Shown: positions 17,616 through 26,424 of the stretch, piece by piece
How positions within the stretch are numbered: the first letter of the stretch is position 1
Layout of the letters: every line of letters starts with the position of its first letter
Origin: Acidobacteriota bacterium
Lineage (GTDB): Bacteria; Acidobacteriota; Blastocatellia; RBC074
DNA: 64,000 nucleotides
NCBI GenBank assembly: GCA_016196035.1
Contig: JACPYM010000074.1
Span: forward strand, 1-64,000
Direction: 5' to 3'
Made by a program: the position numbers and the translations under genes
Notes under the pieces: generated by a model
Databases searched by the model: none
Told to the model about the DNA's origin: nothing
What the model saw: only the letters and a program-made list of their open reading frames with translations

Positions 17616-17738
17616 AGGACTTAGGCAAAGATTTGCCACAGAGGCACGGAGACACAGAGGAGGACCGCGATCTCCGGCAGAGCTGTAGCAAAGCTCTGTG
17701 TCTCTGTGGCTATCGCACGCGCGTTTTGCGTAAGTCCT
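17616..17738. repeat. inverted repeat family 3, copy A
   Basis: Ends AGGACTTA.GCAAA / TTTGCGTAAGTCCT enclose a second dyad (CACAGAGGCACGGAGACACAG / CTGTGTCTCTGTGGC). A copy of nearly identical sequence occupies 29401-29531, internal part included, so this is a dispersed element rather than a chance hairpin. Confidence 0.9.
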
Positions 17739-17833
17739 GACATGATTACAGACTGGTTAGCTGGCGCATTAAGGGGTGCGAGCGTCAGTTCGCATGGTCT
17801 GACCCGTTTTTTAGTCTTCATCGAGGTAGTTTT

Positions 17834-19279
17834 ATGGTTGCCAAATCAAGTACGGTATCGTCCTCCATCCCTACTGTGTCCGAGACAGAAGTCCGAGAAG
17901 TGTTGGCGCGCATTCTGCAGAGCAAGCATTTTTCCCATGCACCGAAGAAGCAGAAGTTTCTGCTGCTGATCTGCGACTATTACGTGTTGGGGCGAGCGGG
18001 TGAGTTGAATGAGTACCTCATCGGCCGGGAAGTCTTTGATCGAACAGAGAGCTACAATCCTGCCGCCGACCCGATTGTGCGTGTTGGTGCGCATGACATA
18101 CGGAAAAAACTCGACCTTTATTACCAAGAAGACGGGATCAGCGATGCCGTGCGGTTGATCGTCCCCATCGGCAGTTATGAACCCGCATTCGTGCGAAATT
18201 TTCCCCAGCCCGTCGCGCAAACAGTTGTGGTGGAGTCGTTAGACAGTTCGCCAACTGACTCAGCCTCCAAAATAACGCAGCTAGCAGAAGCCGCAGAGTC
18301 GCCGAAGACGGAGCCTGCCTTATCGAATGTCACACCGGAGGGCAGTTCACCACGCCGGTGGAGCCTGTCACTTGCTGTGCTGAGTACTCTCTCAGTTGTG
18401 GTGATTGCTGGACTGTTGTGGGTGAATTGGAAGTTGCAACAACAACTCGAAAAAGCGGCCCATTTTCAGCAAGCGCAAAGCAATGGCGGTCTGGTCTGGG
18501 TGCCGTTTCTAAAAAATGGCACCACTCCGACGTTGCTCATCCTGAGCAACCCTTCGGTTTACCGCTCCGCGCACGCAGCCGACCCGTCCGTCATCGCCGA
18601 CAAGGGAGTGACCCTGACCCCGGCGCAGGCCCGCGAATTGACAGATGTCACCGGCAGCCGGTTGCCATTGCTGGCAGATCAGGTGGTGCGGCTGATTCCG
18701 GCCCCTAACATGTATACCGGCATTGGCGAAGCTATTGGTGCCTATCGGCTGACCGGCTTCTTGCAGGGGATGAATGAGAAGACCTTGCTCAAACAGAGCC
18801 GCAACATCGGTCCCGAAGATTTGAAGCAATACGATACGATCCTGCTGGGTAGCGTCTATGCCAATCAATGGTCTAAGCCGCTTTCCATCAAAGAGAATTT
18901 TGTTTTCACCGCCCGCGCCACGATCCAGAATTTGGCGCCGCGTCCTGGGGAAGAGCGCGAATATAGGGCCGCCTTTGACCAGCGCAATGGCATCCTGTTG
19001 GAAGATTATGCCCTGATTTCGGTGACGCCAGGCGTCTCGGATGAGCGCACGATTATGGTGCTGGCCGGAATGTATAGCGAAGGCACCCAAGCCGCCTGCG
19101 AATTCGTGACCACCGCCGGGACGCTCGCCGAGCTCAATCGGCAGTTGCAGCAAGCCAGAGAAAAAGACGGAGAGCCGCCGCACTATTATCAAGCTTTGCT
19201 CAAAGTCAGCGTTGAAAACGCGTTTCCCACCAAAGCCACGTTGGTCGCCATTCGTGAATTGCAAGTCATCAACCAATAA
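17834..19279 (+). CDS. CadC-like membrane-anchored transcriptional regulator
   Basis: 481 residues. Residues about 17-122 form the acidobacterial domain recognised by YLIGREVFDR, DPIVRVGAHDIRKKL and VPIGSYEPAF, which resembles an OmpR-type winged helix in its last part. A single transmembrane segment is at about 178-196 (LSLAVLSTLSVVVIAGLLWV), and the remaining 280 residues would lie outside the membrane as a sensor or ligand-binding domain of unknown type. The layout is like CadC/ToxR. It is divergent from the TonB receptor gene, making that gene the likely target, but DNA binding is an inference. Confidence 0.75.
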   Translation: MVAKSSTVSSSIPTVSETEVREVLARILQSKHFSHAPKKQKFLLLICDYYVLGRAGELNEYLIGREVFDRTESYNPAADPIVRVGAHDIRKKLDLYYQEDGISDAVRLIVPIGSYEPAFVRNFPQPVAQTVVVESLDSSPTDSASKITQLAEAAESPKTEPALSNVTPEGSSPRRWSLSLAVLSTLSVVVIAGLLWVNWKLQQQLEKAAHFQQAQSNGGLVWVPFLKNGTTPTLLILSNPSVYRSAHAADPSVIADKGVTLTPAQARELTDVTGSRLPLLADQVVRLIPAPNMYTGIGEAIGAYRLTGFLQGMNEKTLLKQSRNIGPEDLKQYDTILLGSVYANQWSKPLSIKENFVFTARATIQNLAPRPGEEREYRAAFDQRNGILLEDYALISVTPGVSDERTIMVLAGMYSEGTQAACEFVTTAGTLAELNRQLQQAREKDGEPPHYYQALLKVSVENAFPTKATLVAIRELQVINQ

Positions 19280-19557
19280 CCTGCGTTACCGCCGCGCAGG
19301 CAATTATTCAGCGAAACAGCCGCAGTCTGTCATTAGACAGCTTTCAAACCACGCCTGTTCGCATACAATGGCGGAGCGGTTCCCGCACTCCTCGAATTCA
19401 AAAAGGCAGACGAATTATGATCATGGTTGGCTTGCCAGCGGGCCAAGGGCGCCGCACCGGTATGAAATTCCAGGCTCGCATTTCAAATTCACCGATCACT
19501 TTTATGCGCATCGTCGAACCCGGCGCGGCTTATCCGAATTGATATGGAGTCATCGCA

Positions 19558-21270
19558 ATGAAGTACGCGGCTTTTCTTGGTTTCGCCCTCATCGGCATTA
19601 GCCTGGGCAGTTCTTGGTGCCCCCGCCCAGCCACCGCCCAGGCGGAGAAACCCAGCTTTGAGGCAGTGCCTGCCAGCAAAAGCGGCCTAACTTGGGCGCA
19701 CGACAACGCGCGTTCGGCGAATCGGTACCTGCCCGAAACCTGCAATGGCGGCGGCCTCTTTTTCGATTTTGACAACGATGGTTGGCAGGACATTTTCTTC
19801 GTCAACAGCGGCCCGTCGGATTTCTTTACGCCGGCGCAACCGCTCAAACACGCGCTCTATCGCAACAACCACGACGGCACATTCACTGATGTAGCCGAAA
19901 AAGCGGGCGTCGCTTCGACTGCGCATGGTTTCGGCATGGGTGCGGCGGCGGGGGATTACGACGGTGATGGCTGGCAGGATTTGTACATCACCAGCTATGG
20001 CAAAAATATTTTGTACCGCAACAACGGCAACGGCACCTTCAGCGACGTGAGCGACAAGGCCGGTGTGAGTGCGCCGGGCTGGTCTACGCATGCGACGTGG
20101 TGGGATTACGACAACGACGGCAAGCTCGATCTGTTTGTGTCGAGCTTCGTCTATTACAAAAAAGATTTGAACGTGGTGTGCGGCGACAACCGGCTGGGGC
20201 GCAAATACTACTGCATCCCGCGCGTCTTCAAACCGCAAGCGAGCCGCCTCTTTCACAACAACGGCAATGGCACGTTCAGCGATGTCAGCAAGGAATCGGG
20301 CATCGCGAACGCGCTGGGCAAGGGCTTCGCGTCGGTGGCGACTGACATCAACAACGATGGCCTGCAGGATTTGTTTGTCGCTAACGACACCGTCGCCAAC
20401 TTTCTGTTTCTGAACAAAGGCGGCGGCAAGTTTGAAGAGATCGGCTTGGCGTCAGGCGTCGGTTACAGCGATGCGGGCAGCCCGCGTTCGGGCATGGGCG
20501 TGGACGCGGCGGATGTTGACGGCGACGGCTGGCAGGATTTGTTCGTGGCCAACATTGATCAGGAGTTGTTCAGCCTCTATCACAACGAAAAGGATTTGAG
20601 CTTCACCGATCAGGCGGGCGAGATTGGACAGGCCACGCGCTTGCTGTCGGGCTGGGGCTTGAAGTTTTTCGATTACGACAACGATGGCGACCCCGACCTG
20701 TTTTTAGCGAACGGCCACCCCGACGACATGGTCGAAATGCAGGCGTCGAAGGTGAAATACAAAGAGCCGCTGATGCTGTTCGAGAACGTCAACGGCAAAT
20801 TCAGAAACGTCAGCGCGCTTTCCGGCGAAGTTTTTAAGCAAGATTTTCCCGCGCGTGGGTTGGCGGTTGGCGATTATGACAATGACGGCGACCTGGATTT
20901 GCTGATCATCAATAACGGCGCAGCGCCGGTACTGTTGCGCAATGAGGGCGGCAATCAAAACAACTGGCTCGGCCTGCAATTGGTCGCCAAGCAGAGCAAT
21001 CCGCTCGGTGTCGGCGCGGTCATCACTTGGACGGCGGGCGGCGTCAAGCGTTCGCGCTACAAAACCAGCGGCGGCAGCTATCTCGCTTCGCACGACCCGC
21101 GCGAGATTCTGGGCCTGGGCAAAGCGGCCAAGGTGGACAGCGTGGAAATTAAATGGCCCAGCGGCAAAGTTGATAAGCTGTCCGGCCTGGCGATCAATGG
21201 CTACGTCAAAGTTGTCGAAGGCGAAGGCGCAATGAAGGCCGCGCCAACCGCTGGTTCGCCAAAGAACTAA
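19558..21270 (+). CDS. CRTAC1-type FG-GAP/VCBS and ASPIC/UnbV protein
   Basis: 570 residues with a signal peptide ending about residue 28 (PATAQA). Seven DxDxDGxxD calcium-type repeats lie between about 70 and 440 ([77 protein letters not shown]), predicting a seven-bladed integrin-like propeller, and an ASPIC/UnbV domain lies at about 475-550 ([22 protein letters not shown]). It lacks the TPR part found in the first CRTAC1 protein. Exported; likely binds ligands at the cell surface, function unproven. It follows the regulator gene by 278 bases. Confidence 0.9.
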   Translation: MKYAAFLGFALIGISLGSSWCPRPATAQAEKPSFEAVPASKSGLTWAHDNARSANRYLPETCNGGGLFFDFDNDGWQDIFFVNSGPSDFFTPAQPLKHALYRNNHDGTFTDVAEKAGVASTAHGFGMGAAAGDYDGDGWQDLYITSYGKNILYRNNGNGTFSDVSDKAGVSAPGWSTHATWWDYDNDGKLDLFVSSFVYYKKDLNVVCGDNRLGRKYYCIPRVFKPQASRLFHNNGNGTFSDVSKESGIANALGKGFASVATDINNDGLQDLFVANDTVANFLFLNKGGGKFEEIGLASGVGYSDAGSPRSGMGVDAADVDGDGWQDLFVANIDQELFSLYHNEKDLSFTDQAGEIGQATRLLSGWGLKFFDYDNDGDPDLFLANGHPDDMVEMQASKVKYKEPLMLFENVNGKFRNVSALSGEVFKQDFPARGLAVGDYDNDGDLDLLIINNGAAPVLLRNEGGNQNNWLGLQLVAKQSNPLGVGAVITWTAGGVKRSRYKTSGGSYLASHDPREILGLGKAAKVDSVEIKWPSGKVDKLSGLAINGYVKVVEGEGAMKAAPTAGSPKN

Positions 21271-21297
21271 CGGCGCAGCGCCCTCAGGTTTCATGCT

Positions 21298-22251
21298 ATG
21301 CCCGAAACTCCCGCACTCATTAAACCGCCCGCGCTGCGGCCCGGCGATACCGTCGCCATCGTCGCGCCCGCCAGCAATCTCAAACCCGACTATCTGCAAC
21401 GCGGCGTGGCCGAACTCGAACGGCTCGGCTTCCGCATCAAATACGCACCGGACATTTTGGATAAGGCGCGGTACACCGCAGGCAGCGACGAACGCCGCGC
21501 GCGCGAATTGCATGCGGCCTTTGCCGATCCTGACGTCAAAGCTGTTTGGGCGGCGCGCGGCGGTTATGGCGCAATGCGTTTATTCAAACTGCTGGACGAT
21601 GCATCGCTGGTTCAGCAGCCGAAAATCTTTATCGGCTACAGCGACATGACAGCGTTGCATCTGCGGTTTTATCGGCGCTTCGGCTGGGTGACCTTTCACG
21701 GGCCGATGGCGGCGAAGGATTTGGCGGGCGGCGTTGAACATTATGACCAGCGCACGCTGCTCGACGCGCTGACTCGCACCGAACCGTTGGGGCTGATCCA
21801 AAGCGCTCAAACAGAATGGCTGCATCACGGCGCGCCAGTCAGCGGACGCTTGCTGGGTGGCTGCCTCTCGCTCATCGCCGCCTTGCAGGGCACGCCGGAC
21901 GAATTGGACACGCGCGGCTCAATCCTGTTTTTGGAAGACACGAGTGTGAAGCCTTACGCGCTGGATCGCATGTTTCAGCAACTCAAGCTGGCGGGAAAAT
22001 TCGACGAGGTGCGCGGCCTCGTGTTTGGCGAGATGCTGGATTGCGTGCAGCACGCCGCGCAGGGCTACACGATTCAAGCAGTGCTGGCAGAATTGACGGC
22101 AGAGTTGAAAATTCCAGTGCTCTTCGGTCTGCCCAGCGGCCACAGCCCGCGTGGCAATCTGACCTTGCCATTGGGCGTGCAAGCAACTTTAACCGCTGAG
22201 GGGACTGCTGATGGATTGCGAATTGAGGAAGCGGCAGTGGTCAGTGGCTAG
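21298..22251 (+). CDS. ldcA: LD-carboxypeptidase, peptidase family S66
   Basis: 317 residues, full length for muramoyltetrapeptide carboxypeptidase, which removes the terminal D-Ala from murein tetrapeptides during peptidoglycan recycling in the cytosol. The nucleophile Ser115 lies in [10 protein letters not shown], exactly where family members have it; a Glu in LFLEDTS and a His in GLPSGHSP complete the expected Ser-Glu-His set. The ATG at 21298 is preferred over an out-of-frame ATG five bases before. The last codons and the TAG stop lie inside an inverted repeat (22236-22293), so the C-terminal VVSG is probably repeat-derived. The gene begins 27 bases after the CRTAC1 stop and may be co-transcribed. 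Confidence 0.9.
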   Translation: MPETPALIKPPALRPGDTVAIVAPASNLKPDYLQRGVAELERLGFRIKYAPDILDKARYTAGSDERRARELHAAFADPDVKAVWAARGGYGAMRLFKLLDDASLVQQPKIFIGYSDMTALHLRFYRRFGWVTFHGPMAAKDLAGGVEHYDQRTLLDALTRTEPLGLIQSAQTEWLHHGAPVSGRLLGGCLSLIAALQGTPDELDTRGSILFLEDTSVKPYALDRMFQQLKLAGKFDEVRGLVFGEMLDCVQHAAQGYTIQAVLAELTAELKIPVLFGLPSGHSPRGNLTLPLGVQATLTAEGTADGLRIEEAAVVSG

Positions 22252-22293
22252 TGGTCGGCTTCAAATTCGCTGGCCACTAACCACTGACCACTA
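22236..22293. repeat. inverted repeat at the ldcA 3' end
   Basis: AGTGGTCAGTGGCTAGTGG pairs with CCACTAACCACTGACCACT across a short loop. It contains the ldcA stop codon and ends just before the stop of the convergent lectin-domain gene, so it could terminate either transcript, though no T-tract is present. Confidence 0.8.
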
Positions 22294-22297
22294 TTCT

Positions 22298-23422
22298 TCA
22301 ATAACGCACACGCACGGTGAACGACCCGCTATTGTCGCGCAGATAATCGTCATTGATGCCGAGCAGCAAGCGTCCGTATTCGCCTTGATCAACGGTGCCG
22401 CCGCCCTGGCGACCGACGACAATGATGTTGGAATCGCCGCCATTGCGATAACGAATCTTCGTGAGCAACGCACCCACACCGGCGTCTTGCACCGGGTAAC
22501 GCGACGTGCTGACTTGGGCGCGGCGTTCGCCCTCCGGCCCCACGCTGCGATAGCCGCCGCCGATGTCAATCGTGCCTTCCGCCGTAATCTCGAATTGCAT
22601 GCCGGGCGTGACTTCGATACCCGTATCCAGCCAATCCTGGTTGGCGCGCACGGTAAAGGTGCGCTCCTGGCCCTGTTGCCCTGTGTTACCGCCCGTGTTG
22701 CCGCCGGTGTTCCCTGTGGATGAACTGTAGCTTTGATCCACCTGCACGGTCACGCGGAACGTGCCCGTCGCATTGCGTGTCTCGCCGTGATTGACGGTGA
22801 AATACAGCATACCATCGCGGTCGGCCACGAATTCGCGCGATTTGCCAACGACGATGGAAGGCGAATTGGCATCCTGGCCGATGCCCGCCAACAACACGCC
22901 ATCGGCTTCGTTCGGTTCCGGCGCGTATTGATCGGCGCGCGTGCGCAAGCCTTCCGGCCCAGTCGGCGTGCGGCCATCCAGCCGGATGCTGCCGGTGGCA
23001 TCCACACGAATGCGCTGCCCGTTGCGCACCTCGATGCCGGAGCGAATCCACTGCTCATCCAGCCGCACGTCCACCGCCGGATAAGAACGCCAGCCACCGG
23101 TCGAAGTGCTGCCACCCGTGTTCGGATTGCGTGTCGGGTAGCCATCATTACGCGGATCGCGGTTGGTCGTGGTGGTATCAAGGCCGTCATTGTCGAGCGT
23201 CAGTTTGACCACGTCGCGTGCCGCGATACGGATGGTGCGGCCCTGGTTGCGATTGTCGCCCGTCGTGATCTTGAAGATGAATTCGCCGTTCTCAAAGCCG
23301 ACGAAGGTGCCTTTCAGAATGCTGCCATTGCGATGCACGAGCGTGTCAGCCCAGGCCGCGCTTGTCAGCAAGATTGCTGCAAGGATTGCCAAAAAAATTT
23401 GTGTAGTGCTTTTCAGGCGCAT
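22298..23422 (-). CDS. secreted protein with two PA-IL/LecA-like lectin domains
   Basis: About 374 residues from the ATG at 23422, which has GAGGG upstream and starts a signal peptide ending AAWAD; an upstream in-frame ATG at 23479 would add 19 unlikely residues. After a small N-terminal beta domain (HRNGSILKGTFVGFENGEF) there are two tandem domains of the PA-IL-like galactose-binding type: QWIRSGIEV..GQRIRV and QWLDTGIEVTPGMQFEI starts, each ending with a G..Y..VN or LLLGINDD strand. The segment between them is Gly/Asn-rich (NTGGNTGG). Probably an exported carbohydrate-binding protein; sugar specificity cannot be stated. Confidence 0.75.
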   Translation of the reverse strand: MRLKSTTQIFLAILAAILLTSAAWADTLVHRNGSILKGTFVGFENGEFIFKITTGDNRNQGRTIRIAARDVVKLTLDNDGLDTTTTNRDPRNDGYPTRNPNTGGSTSTGGWRSYPAVDVRLDEQWIRSGIEVRNGQRIRVDATGSIRLDGRTPTGPEGLRTRADQYAPEPNEADGVLLAGIGQDANSPSIVVGKSREFVADRDGMLYFTVNHGETRNATGTFRVTVQVDQSYSSSTGNTGGNTGGNTGQQGQERTFTVRANQDWLDTGIEVTPGMQFEITAEGTIDIGGGYRSVGPEGERRAQVSTSRYPVQDAGVGALLTKIRYRNGGDSNIIVVGRQGGGTVDQGEYGRLLLGINDDYLRDNSGSFTVRVRY

Positions 23423-23544
23423 AGTTCTTTGCCCTCGGTGTTGATGGGCGCAATGGATTTCGACTGGGGAACCGCACAAACCAGCGCGCCACGTTTGGTG
23501 ATTTGCTTGCCAATGTGGGGGAACGGCGGGAAGTATAACTTGAA

Positions 23545-23579
23545 CAGTAGTCAGTAGTCAGTAGTCAGTAGTCAGTAGT
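23545..23579. repeat. CAGTAGT tandem repeat
   Basis: Five copies of the heptamer CAGTAGT in direct array, followed after some 20 bases by partly complementary CTACTGACTGCCCGCTACTG. It lies between two minus-strand genes. Confidence 0.95.
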
Positions 23580-23616
23580 TTGATCCGACTATGGACTACC
23601 GGCTACTGACTGCCCG

Positions 23617-24639
23617 CTACTGTTTCTTACCGCTAAACGTGCCTTCGCCCAAACCGGCGAGGCTGACTTTGCCTTTCATCGTCTTGCCATCGGTGGTGCC
23701 GGTGTAAACGACGGTGCCTTCGACCTGGCCCGTGAGTTTGTACGAAAACTCAAGCTGGCCCCCTTTGACTGTGCCGGCTAAATCAGCTTCGCCGAGCTGA
23801 CCTTTGTAATGACCCGTCAGCTTCTCGCCTTCCTGCTTGAACGTAAACGAAGGGCTGCCGCTGCCCGCCGACGTTTCGACTTCGACAGCCCAGGCGCCGG
23901 TCAGATTGATCGCGCCACTGGCCGCTGGGGTTGCTGCCGTGGAAGCCGCTGCGCCACCAGCCAGTTTCTTCCCCGTCCAGTCACCTTGCGCCAGGCCGCC
24001 GAAATCGGCGTCGCCTTTCATCGTATCCCCAGTCACTTTGCCGGTCAGCGTGATAGCCAGATCATTGTCTTGGAACTTAACCGTGTATTTGATGGTGATG
24101 TCGCTGCCCTTGAGCGTGCCTTGCGCTGGCAGACTGCCGAGTTGGCCCTTGAGGTTCTCGCCTTCCAACGTATAAACCAGCGTCGAGGTGCGCGGCCCTT
24201 GCGGCGAAGTGACCGTCAATTCCCATTTATTGCCATTGGCCGCCGACGCCTGTGCCGTTGGGGACGTCGCTGCTGCACCCATGCGCTTCGCCATCCAGGC
24301 GCCTTCAAAAGCGCCGCTGGCGATGCTGGCCGTGCCCTTGATCGTGTCGCCGTCGAGCAGACCCGCAATGGTAATCGGCACGGCATTGCCGTTGTAGTTA
24401 ATCGAATAGCCGAACTTGACTTCTTTGCCTTTGAGCGTGCCCTGCACCTGGGCTTCGCCGCGCTGCCCCTTGAGCGTGCCCGCGAGTTTCTCGCCGTCTT
24501 GCGTCAGCGTCAGCTTGCTTACCGAAGGCTCGCCCGGCGTTTCCATCGTGGCCTGCCATTCACCGGCAACCGATTGCGCCGAGACCAGACTGGCAAACAC
24601 GAAAAGACTGATGACAGCCGATAAACACAACTTTTTCAT
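23617..24639 (-). CDS. secreted protein with three tandem beta-domain repeats
   Basis: About 340 residues from the ATG at 24639, which has an AGGAG site ten bases upstream; signal peptide ends near 24 (LVSAQ). The mature protein is three copies of a roughly 100-residue unit. Each has G.W....., TLTQDGEKLAGTLKGQ or similar, then .GTLKG..V.F/I.Y, GDT.KG and a closing G.W.GKK or GTFSGKK. Copies are joined by Ala/Thr-rich linkers (SPTAQASAA, STAATPAA). The pattern suggests small beta barrels binding a hydrophobic or polymeric ligand, but I do not recognise a named family with certainty. Function unknown. Confidence 0.75.
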   Translation of the reverse strand: MKKLCLSAVISLFVFASLVSAQSVAGEWQATMETPGEPSVSKLTLTQDGEKLAGTLKGQRGEAQVQGTLKGKEVKFGYSINYNGNAVPITIAGLLDGDTIKGTASIASGAFEGAWMAKRMGAAATSPTAQASAANGNKWELTVTSPQGPRTSTLVYTLEGENLKGQLGSLPAQGTLKGSDITIKYTVKFQDNDLAITLTGKVTGDTMKGDADFGGLAQGDWTGKKLAGGAAASTAATPAASGAINLTGAWAVEVETSAGSGSPSFTFKQEGEKLTGHYKGQLGEADLAGTVKGGQLEFSYKLTGQVEGTVVYTGTTDGKTMKGKVSLAGLGEGTFSGKKQ

Positions 24640-24960
24640 AGGTGGATGCTCCTTTTTTTGCAGGCCCGCCGACGTGCGCCAAACCCGCGTGAACAATGTC
24701 TTGAACGTAGTTTCGAACGATTAATGATTGCAGTGCGCGAAGCCTACTCTTGCGCCGCTAAGAGTGTCAAACGCCAGTTTGCCGCCTGCGGCATGGGTAC
24801 GGTACCGCGCGCGTCAGCAAGCGGCGCGCGGCAACTTACACCCAATAATCGCAAGGTAACGACCCCGCTTGCTGACGCGCGCGGTACTGTACCAATCTAA
24901 CGCCGTCTGATTTAGAATCGCGCACCGTTTTCCAATTCATCCACCTTGAAGGAGTCACAA
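24640..24960. other. intergenic stretch holding a family 4 element
   Basis: 321 bases between divergent genes. Apart from the inverted repeat at 24796-24893 and the ribosome site GGAG at 24951-24954 I see no gene or further structure. Confidence 0.6.
24796..24893. repeat. inverted repeat family 4, copy A
   Basis: GGTACGGTACCGCGCGCGTC... pairs with ...GACGCGCGCGGTACTGTACC over about 29 bases. Related copies are at 29704-29799 and 60631-60724. Confidence 0.9.
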
Positions 24961-25425
24961 ATGCCCATTCGAGAATTTCAAAGCATTGACGAAGCCCGCG
25001 CGCTGCTAGGACAGGAAGTCTCGGTCAGCGACTGGCTCGACGTTTCGCAGGAACGCATCAACCAATTTGCCGAAGCCACCGGCGACCATCAATGGATTCA
25101 TCTGGACGTCGAGCGCGCCAAAACCGAATCGCCTTACGGCACGACCATCGCGCACGGCTTTTTAACGCTGTCGCTGTTGAGCTGCCTGATGCAATCCGCC
25201 GTCAAATTCAACGTGGCGGCCAAGCTGGCGCTCAACTACGGTTTGAACCGCGTGCGTTTTGTTTCCGCCGTGCCCGCGGGCAGCCGCATACGCGCGCGCG
25301 TGGCGTTGCAAAACCTGGAAGATTTCGCGGGTGGCTATCAATTCACCTGGCAAATTACGGTCGAGATTGACGGCACGGCAAAACCGGCCTGCGTGGCCGA
25401 ATGGCTGACGCGTATGTACACATAA
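24961..25425 (+). CDS. MaoC-family dehydratase ((R)-enoyl-CoA hydratase-like)
   Basis: 154 residues from the ATG at 24961 with AAGGAG upstream. The family signature is clear: FAEATGDHQWIHLDVERA (catalytic Asp and His of the hydratase-2 motif) followed by PYGTTIAHGFLTLSLL. It should hydrate trans-2-enoyl-CoA to (R)-3-hydroxyacyl-CoA, as in polyester or fatty-acid pathways, in the cytosol as a hot-dog-fold dimer. Length is typical of single-domain members. It is followed after six bases by a DUF2889-like gene, so the two form an operon. Confidence 0.92.
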   Translation: MPIREFQSIDEARALLGQEVSVSDWLDVSQERINQFAEATGDHQWIHLDVERAKTESPYGTTIAHGFLTLSLLSCLMQSAVKFNVAAKLALNYGLNRVRFVSAVPAGSRIRARVALQNLEDFAGGYQFTWQITVEIDGTAKPACVAEWLTRMYT

Positions 25426-25431
25426 CCGCTT

Positions 25432-26343
25432 ATGACAATTTCCACCGCCTTCCCTCTTCCGCCATCTGGATACCAGCGCACATTTGAAGCCGAGATCGAC
25501 GTGCTGGCCGAAAACGAATTGCTCGTGCGCGGCACAATGCGCGATCACCGCTTTGCGTTTGCGCATGACTGGCGGTTGCACACGCCGGATTACGCAGTGC
25601 TGGAAGCCAGCGCGCGCCAATTGGCTGGCGACGCGGCGCAGTTTCAGCCAGAGCTTTGCACGCGCTACGCCAACATACGCGGCGTCAAAATCGGGCGCGG
25701 CTTTTCCAAACACCTCCTGATGGCCCTGGGCGATCTGCCCGGTCAGCAAGAACATTTGTTACTCGCCATTGAAATGGCGCGCGTCGGGCAACAGGTTTAT
25801 CAGTACACACCCGAATTTGAAGCGCAGTTTCCGCAGCGGGATAACAGCGCGAATGAAACGGCGCGCGCGGCCTGGCTGAAAGACCGCGCGTATATGAACC
25901 TGGCGGACACCTGTTATACCTATCGCGGCGAATCGCTGGCGCTGTTTGATGAGCGCCCGGTGCGCTGCGGCTTCGGCGCGGAATTGACGCGGCCCAAACC
26001 GGGCGACCGGCGCGTATTCTGGCGCAACAAGCGGGTTGTGATTCAGCAAACTGCGATTGGCTTTGCGTGCGAGAGTATGATGGATGATCGCATCCACGAC
26101 ATCAGGATTGAGTTTGAATTGTCATCTGCGGGATTGATCAGCAACGCCCGGAGTCGCGGCTTACGTTTGCCTTACCACGGCATTTGCGAAGAACCACAGC
26201 AACGCACGGCAGGCTTGAACGGCTTGCGGGTGACGGCGGCGTTTGTGCAGCAATTTGCCGAACAGGTTGGGGGCGCGAGCGGTTGCACGCACTTGTTCGA
26301 TCTTTCGATTGATGTGCTGCGGCTGTTCCAATTCAACCCATAA
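25432..26343 (+). CDS. DUF2889-like protein
   Basis: 303 residues. Two segments resemble the DUF2889 pattern: TMRDHRFAFAHDW...ANIRGVKIGRGFSKHLL near 35-100, and a C-terminal GLNGLRV...FAEQVGGASGCTHLFDL near 262-290. No signal peptide or transmembrane segment. The start is six bases after the MaoC hydratase stop, so co-translation is likely; the context points to acyl-CoA or aromatic metabolism, where DUF2889 genes often occur. Biochemical role unknown. Confidence 0.6.
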   Translation: MTISTAFPLPPSGYQRTFEAEIDVLAENELLVRGTMRDHRFAFAHDWRLHTPDYAVLEASARQLAGDAAQFQPELCTRYANIRGVKIGRGFSKHLLMALGDLPGQQEHLLLAIEMARVGQQVYQYTPEFEAQFPQRDNSANETARAAWLKDRAYMNLADTCYTYRGESLALFDERPVRCGFGAELTRPKPGDRRVFWRNKRVVIQQTAIGFACESMMDDRIHDIRIEFELSSAGLISNARSRGLRLPYHGICEEPQQRTAGLNGLRVTAAFVQQFAEQVGGASGCTHLFDLSIDVLRLFQFNP

Positions 26344-26344
26344 C

Positions 26345-26421
26345 TTTCCCACGAAAACACACGAAGGGGCACGAAGAAAACTCAATTCTCTTCGTGCCCC
26401 TTCGTGTGTTTTCGTGGGAAA
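26345..26421. repeat. inverted repeat family 2, copy C
   Basis: TTTCCCACGAAAACACACGA pairs with TCGTGTGTTTTCGTGGGAAA around a short loop. It fills the whole gap between the convergent DUF2889-like and MacB-type permease genes and may end both transcripts. Confidence 0.9.
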
Positions 26422-26424
26422 ATC

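Larger units (their letters stand above)
17238..17833. other. long divergent regulatory region
   Basis: 596 bases between the divergent TonB receptor and CadC-like regulator genes. It holds a near-consensus minus-strand promoter (17534-17561), a pair of TCAACCAAAA direct repeats, a plus-strand TATAAT at 17479-17484 with only a weak -35, and an inverted repeat of family 3 (17616-17738). No ORF with coding character was found. Confidence 0.6.
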
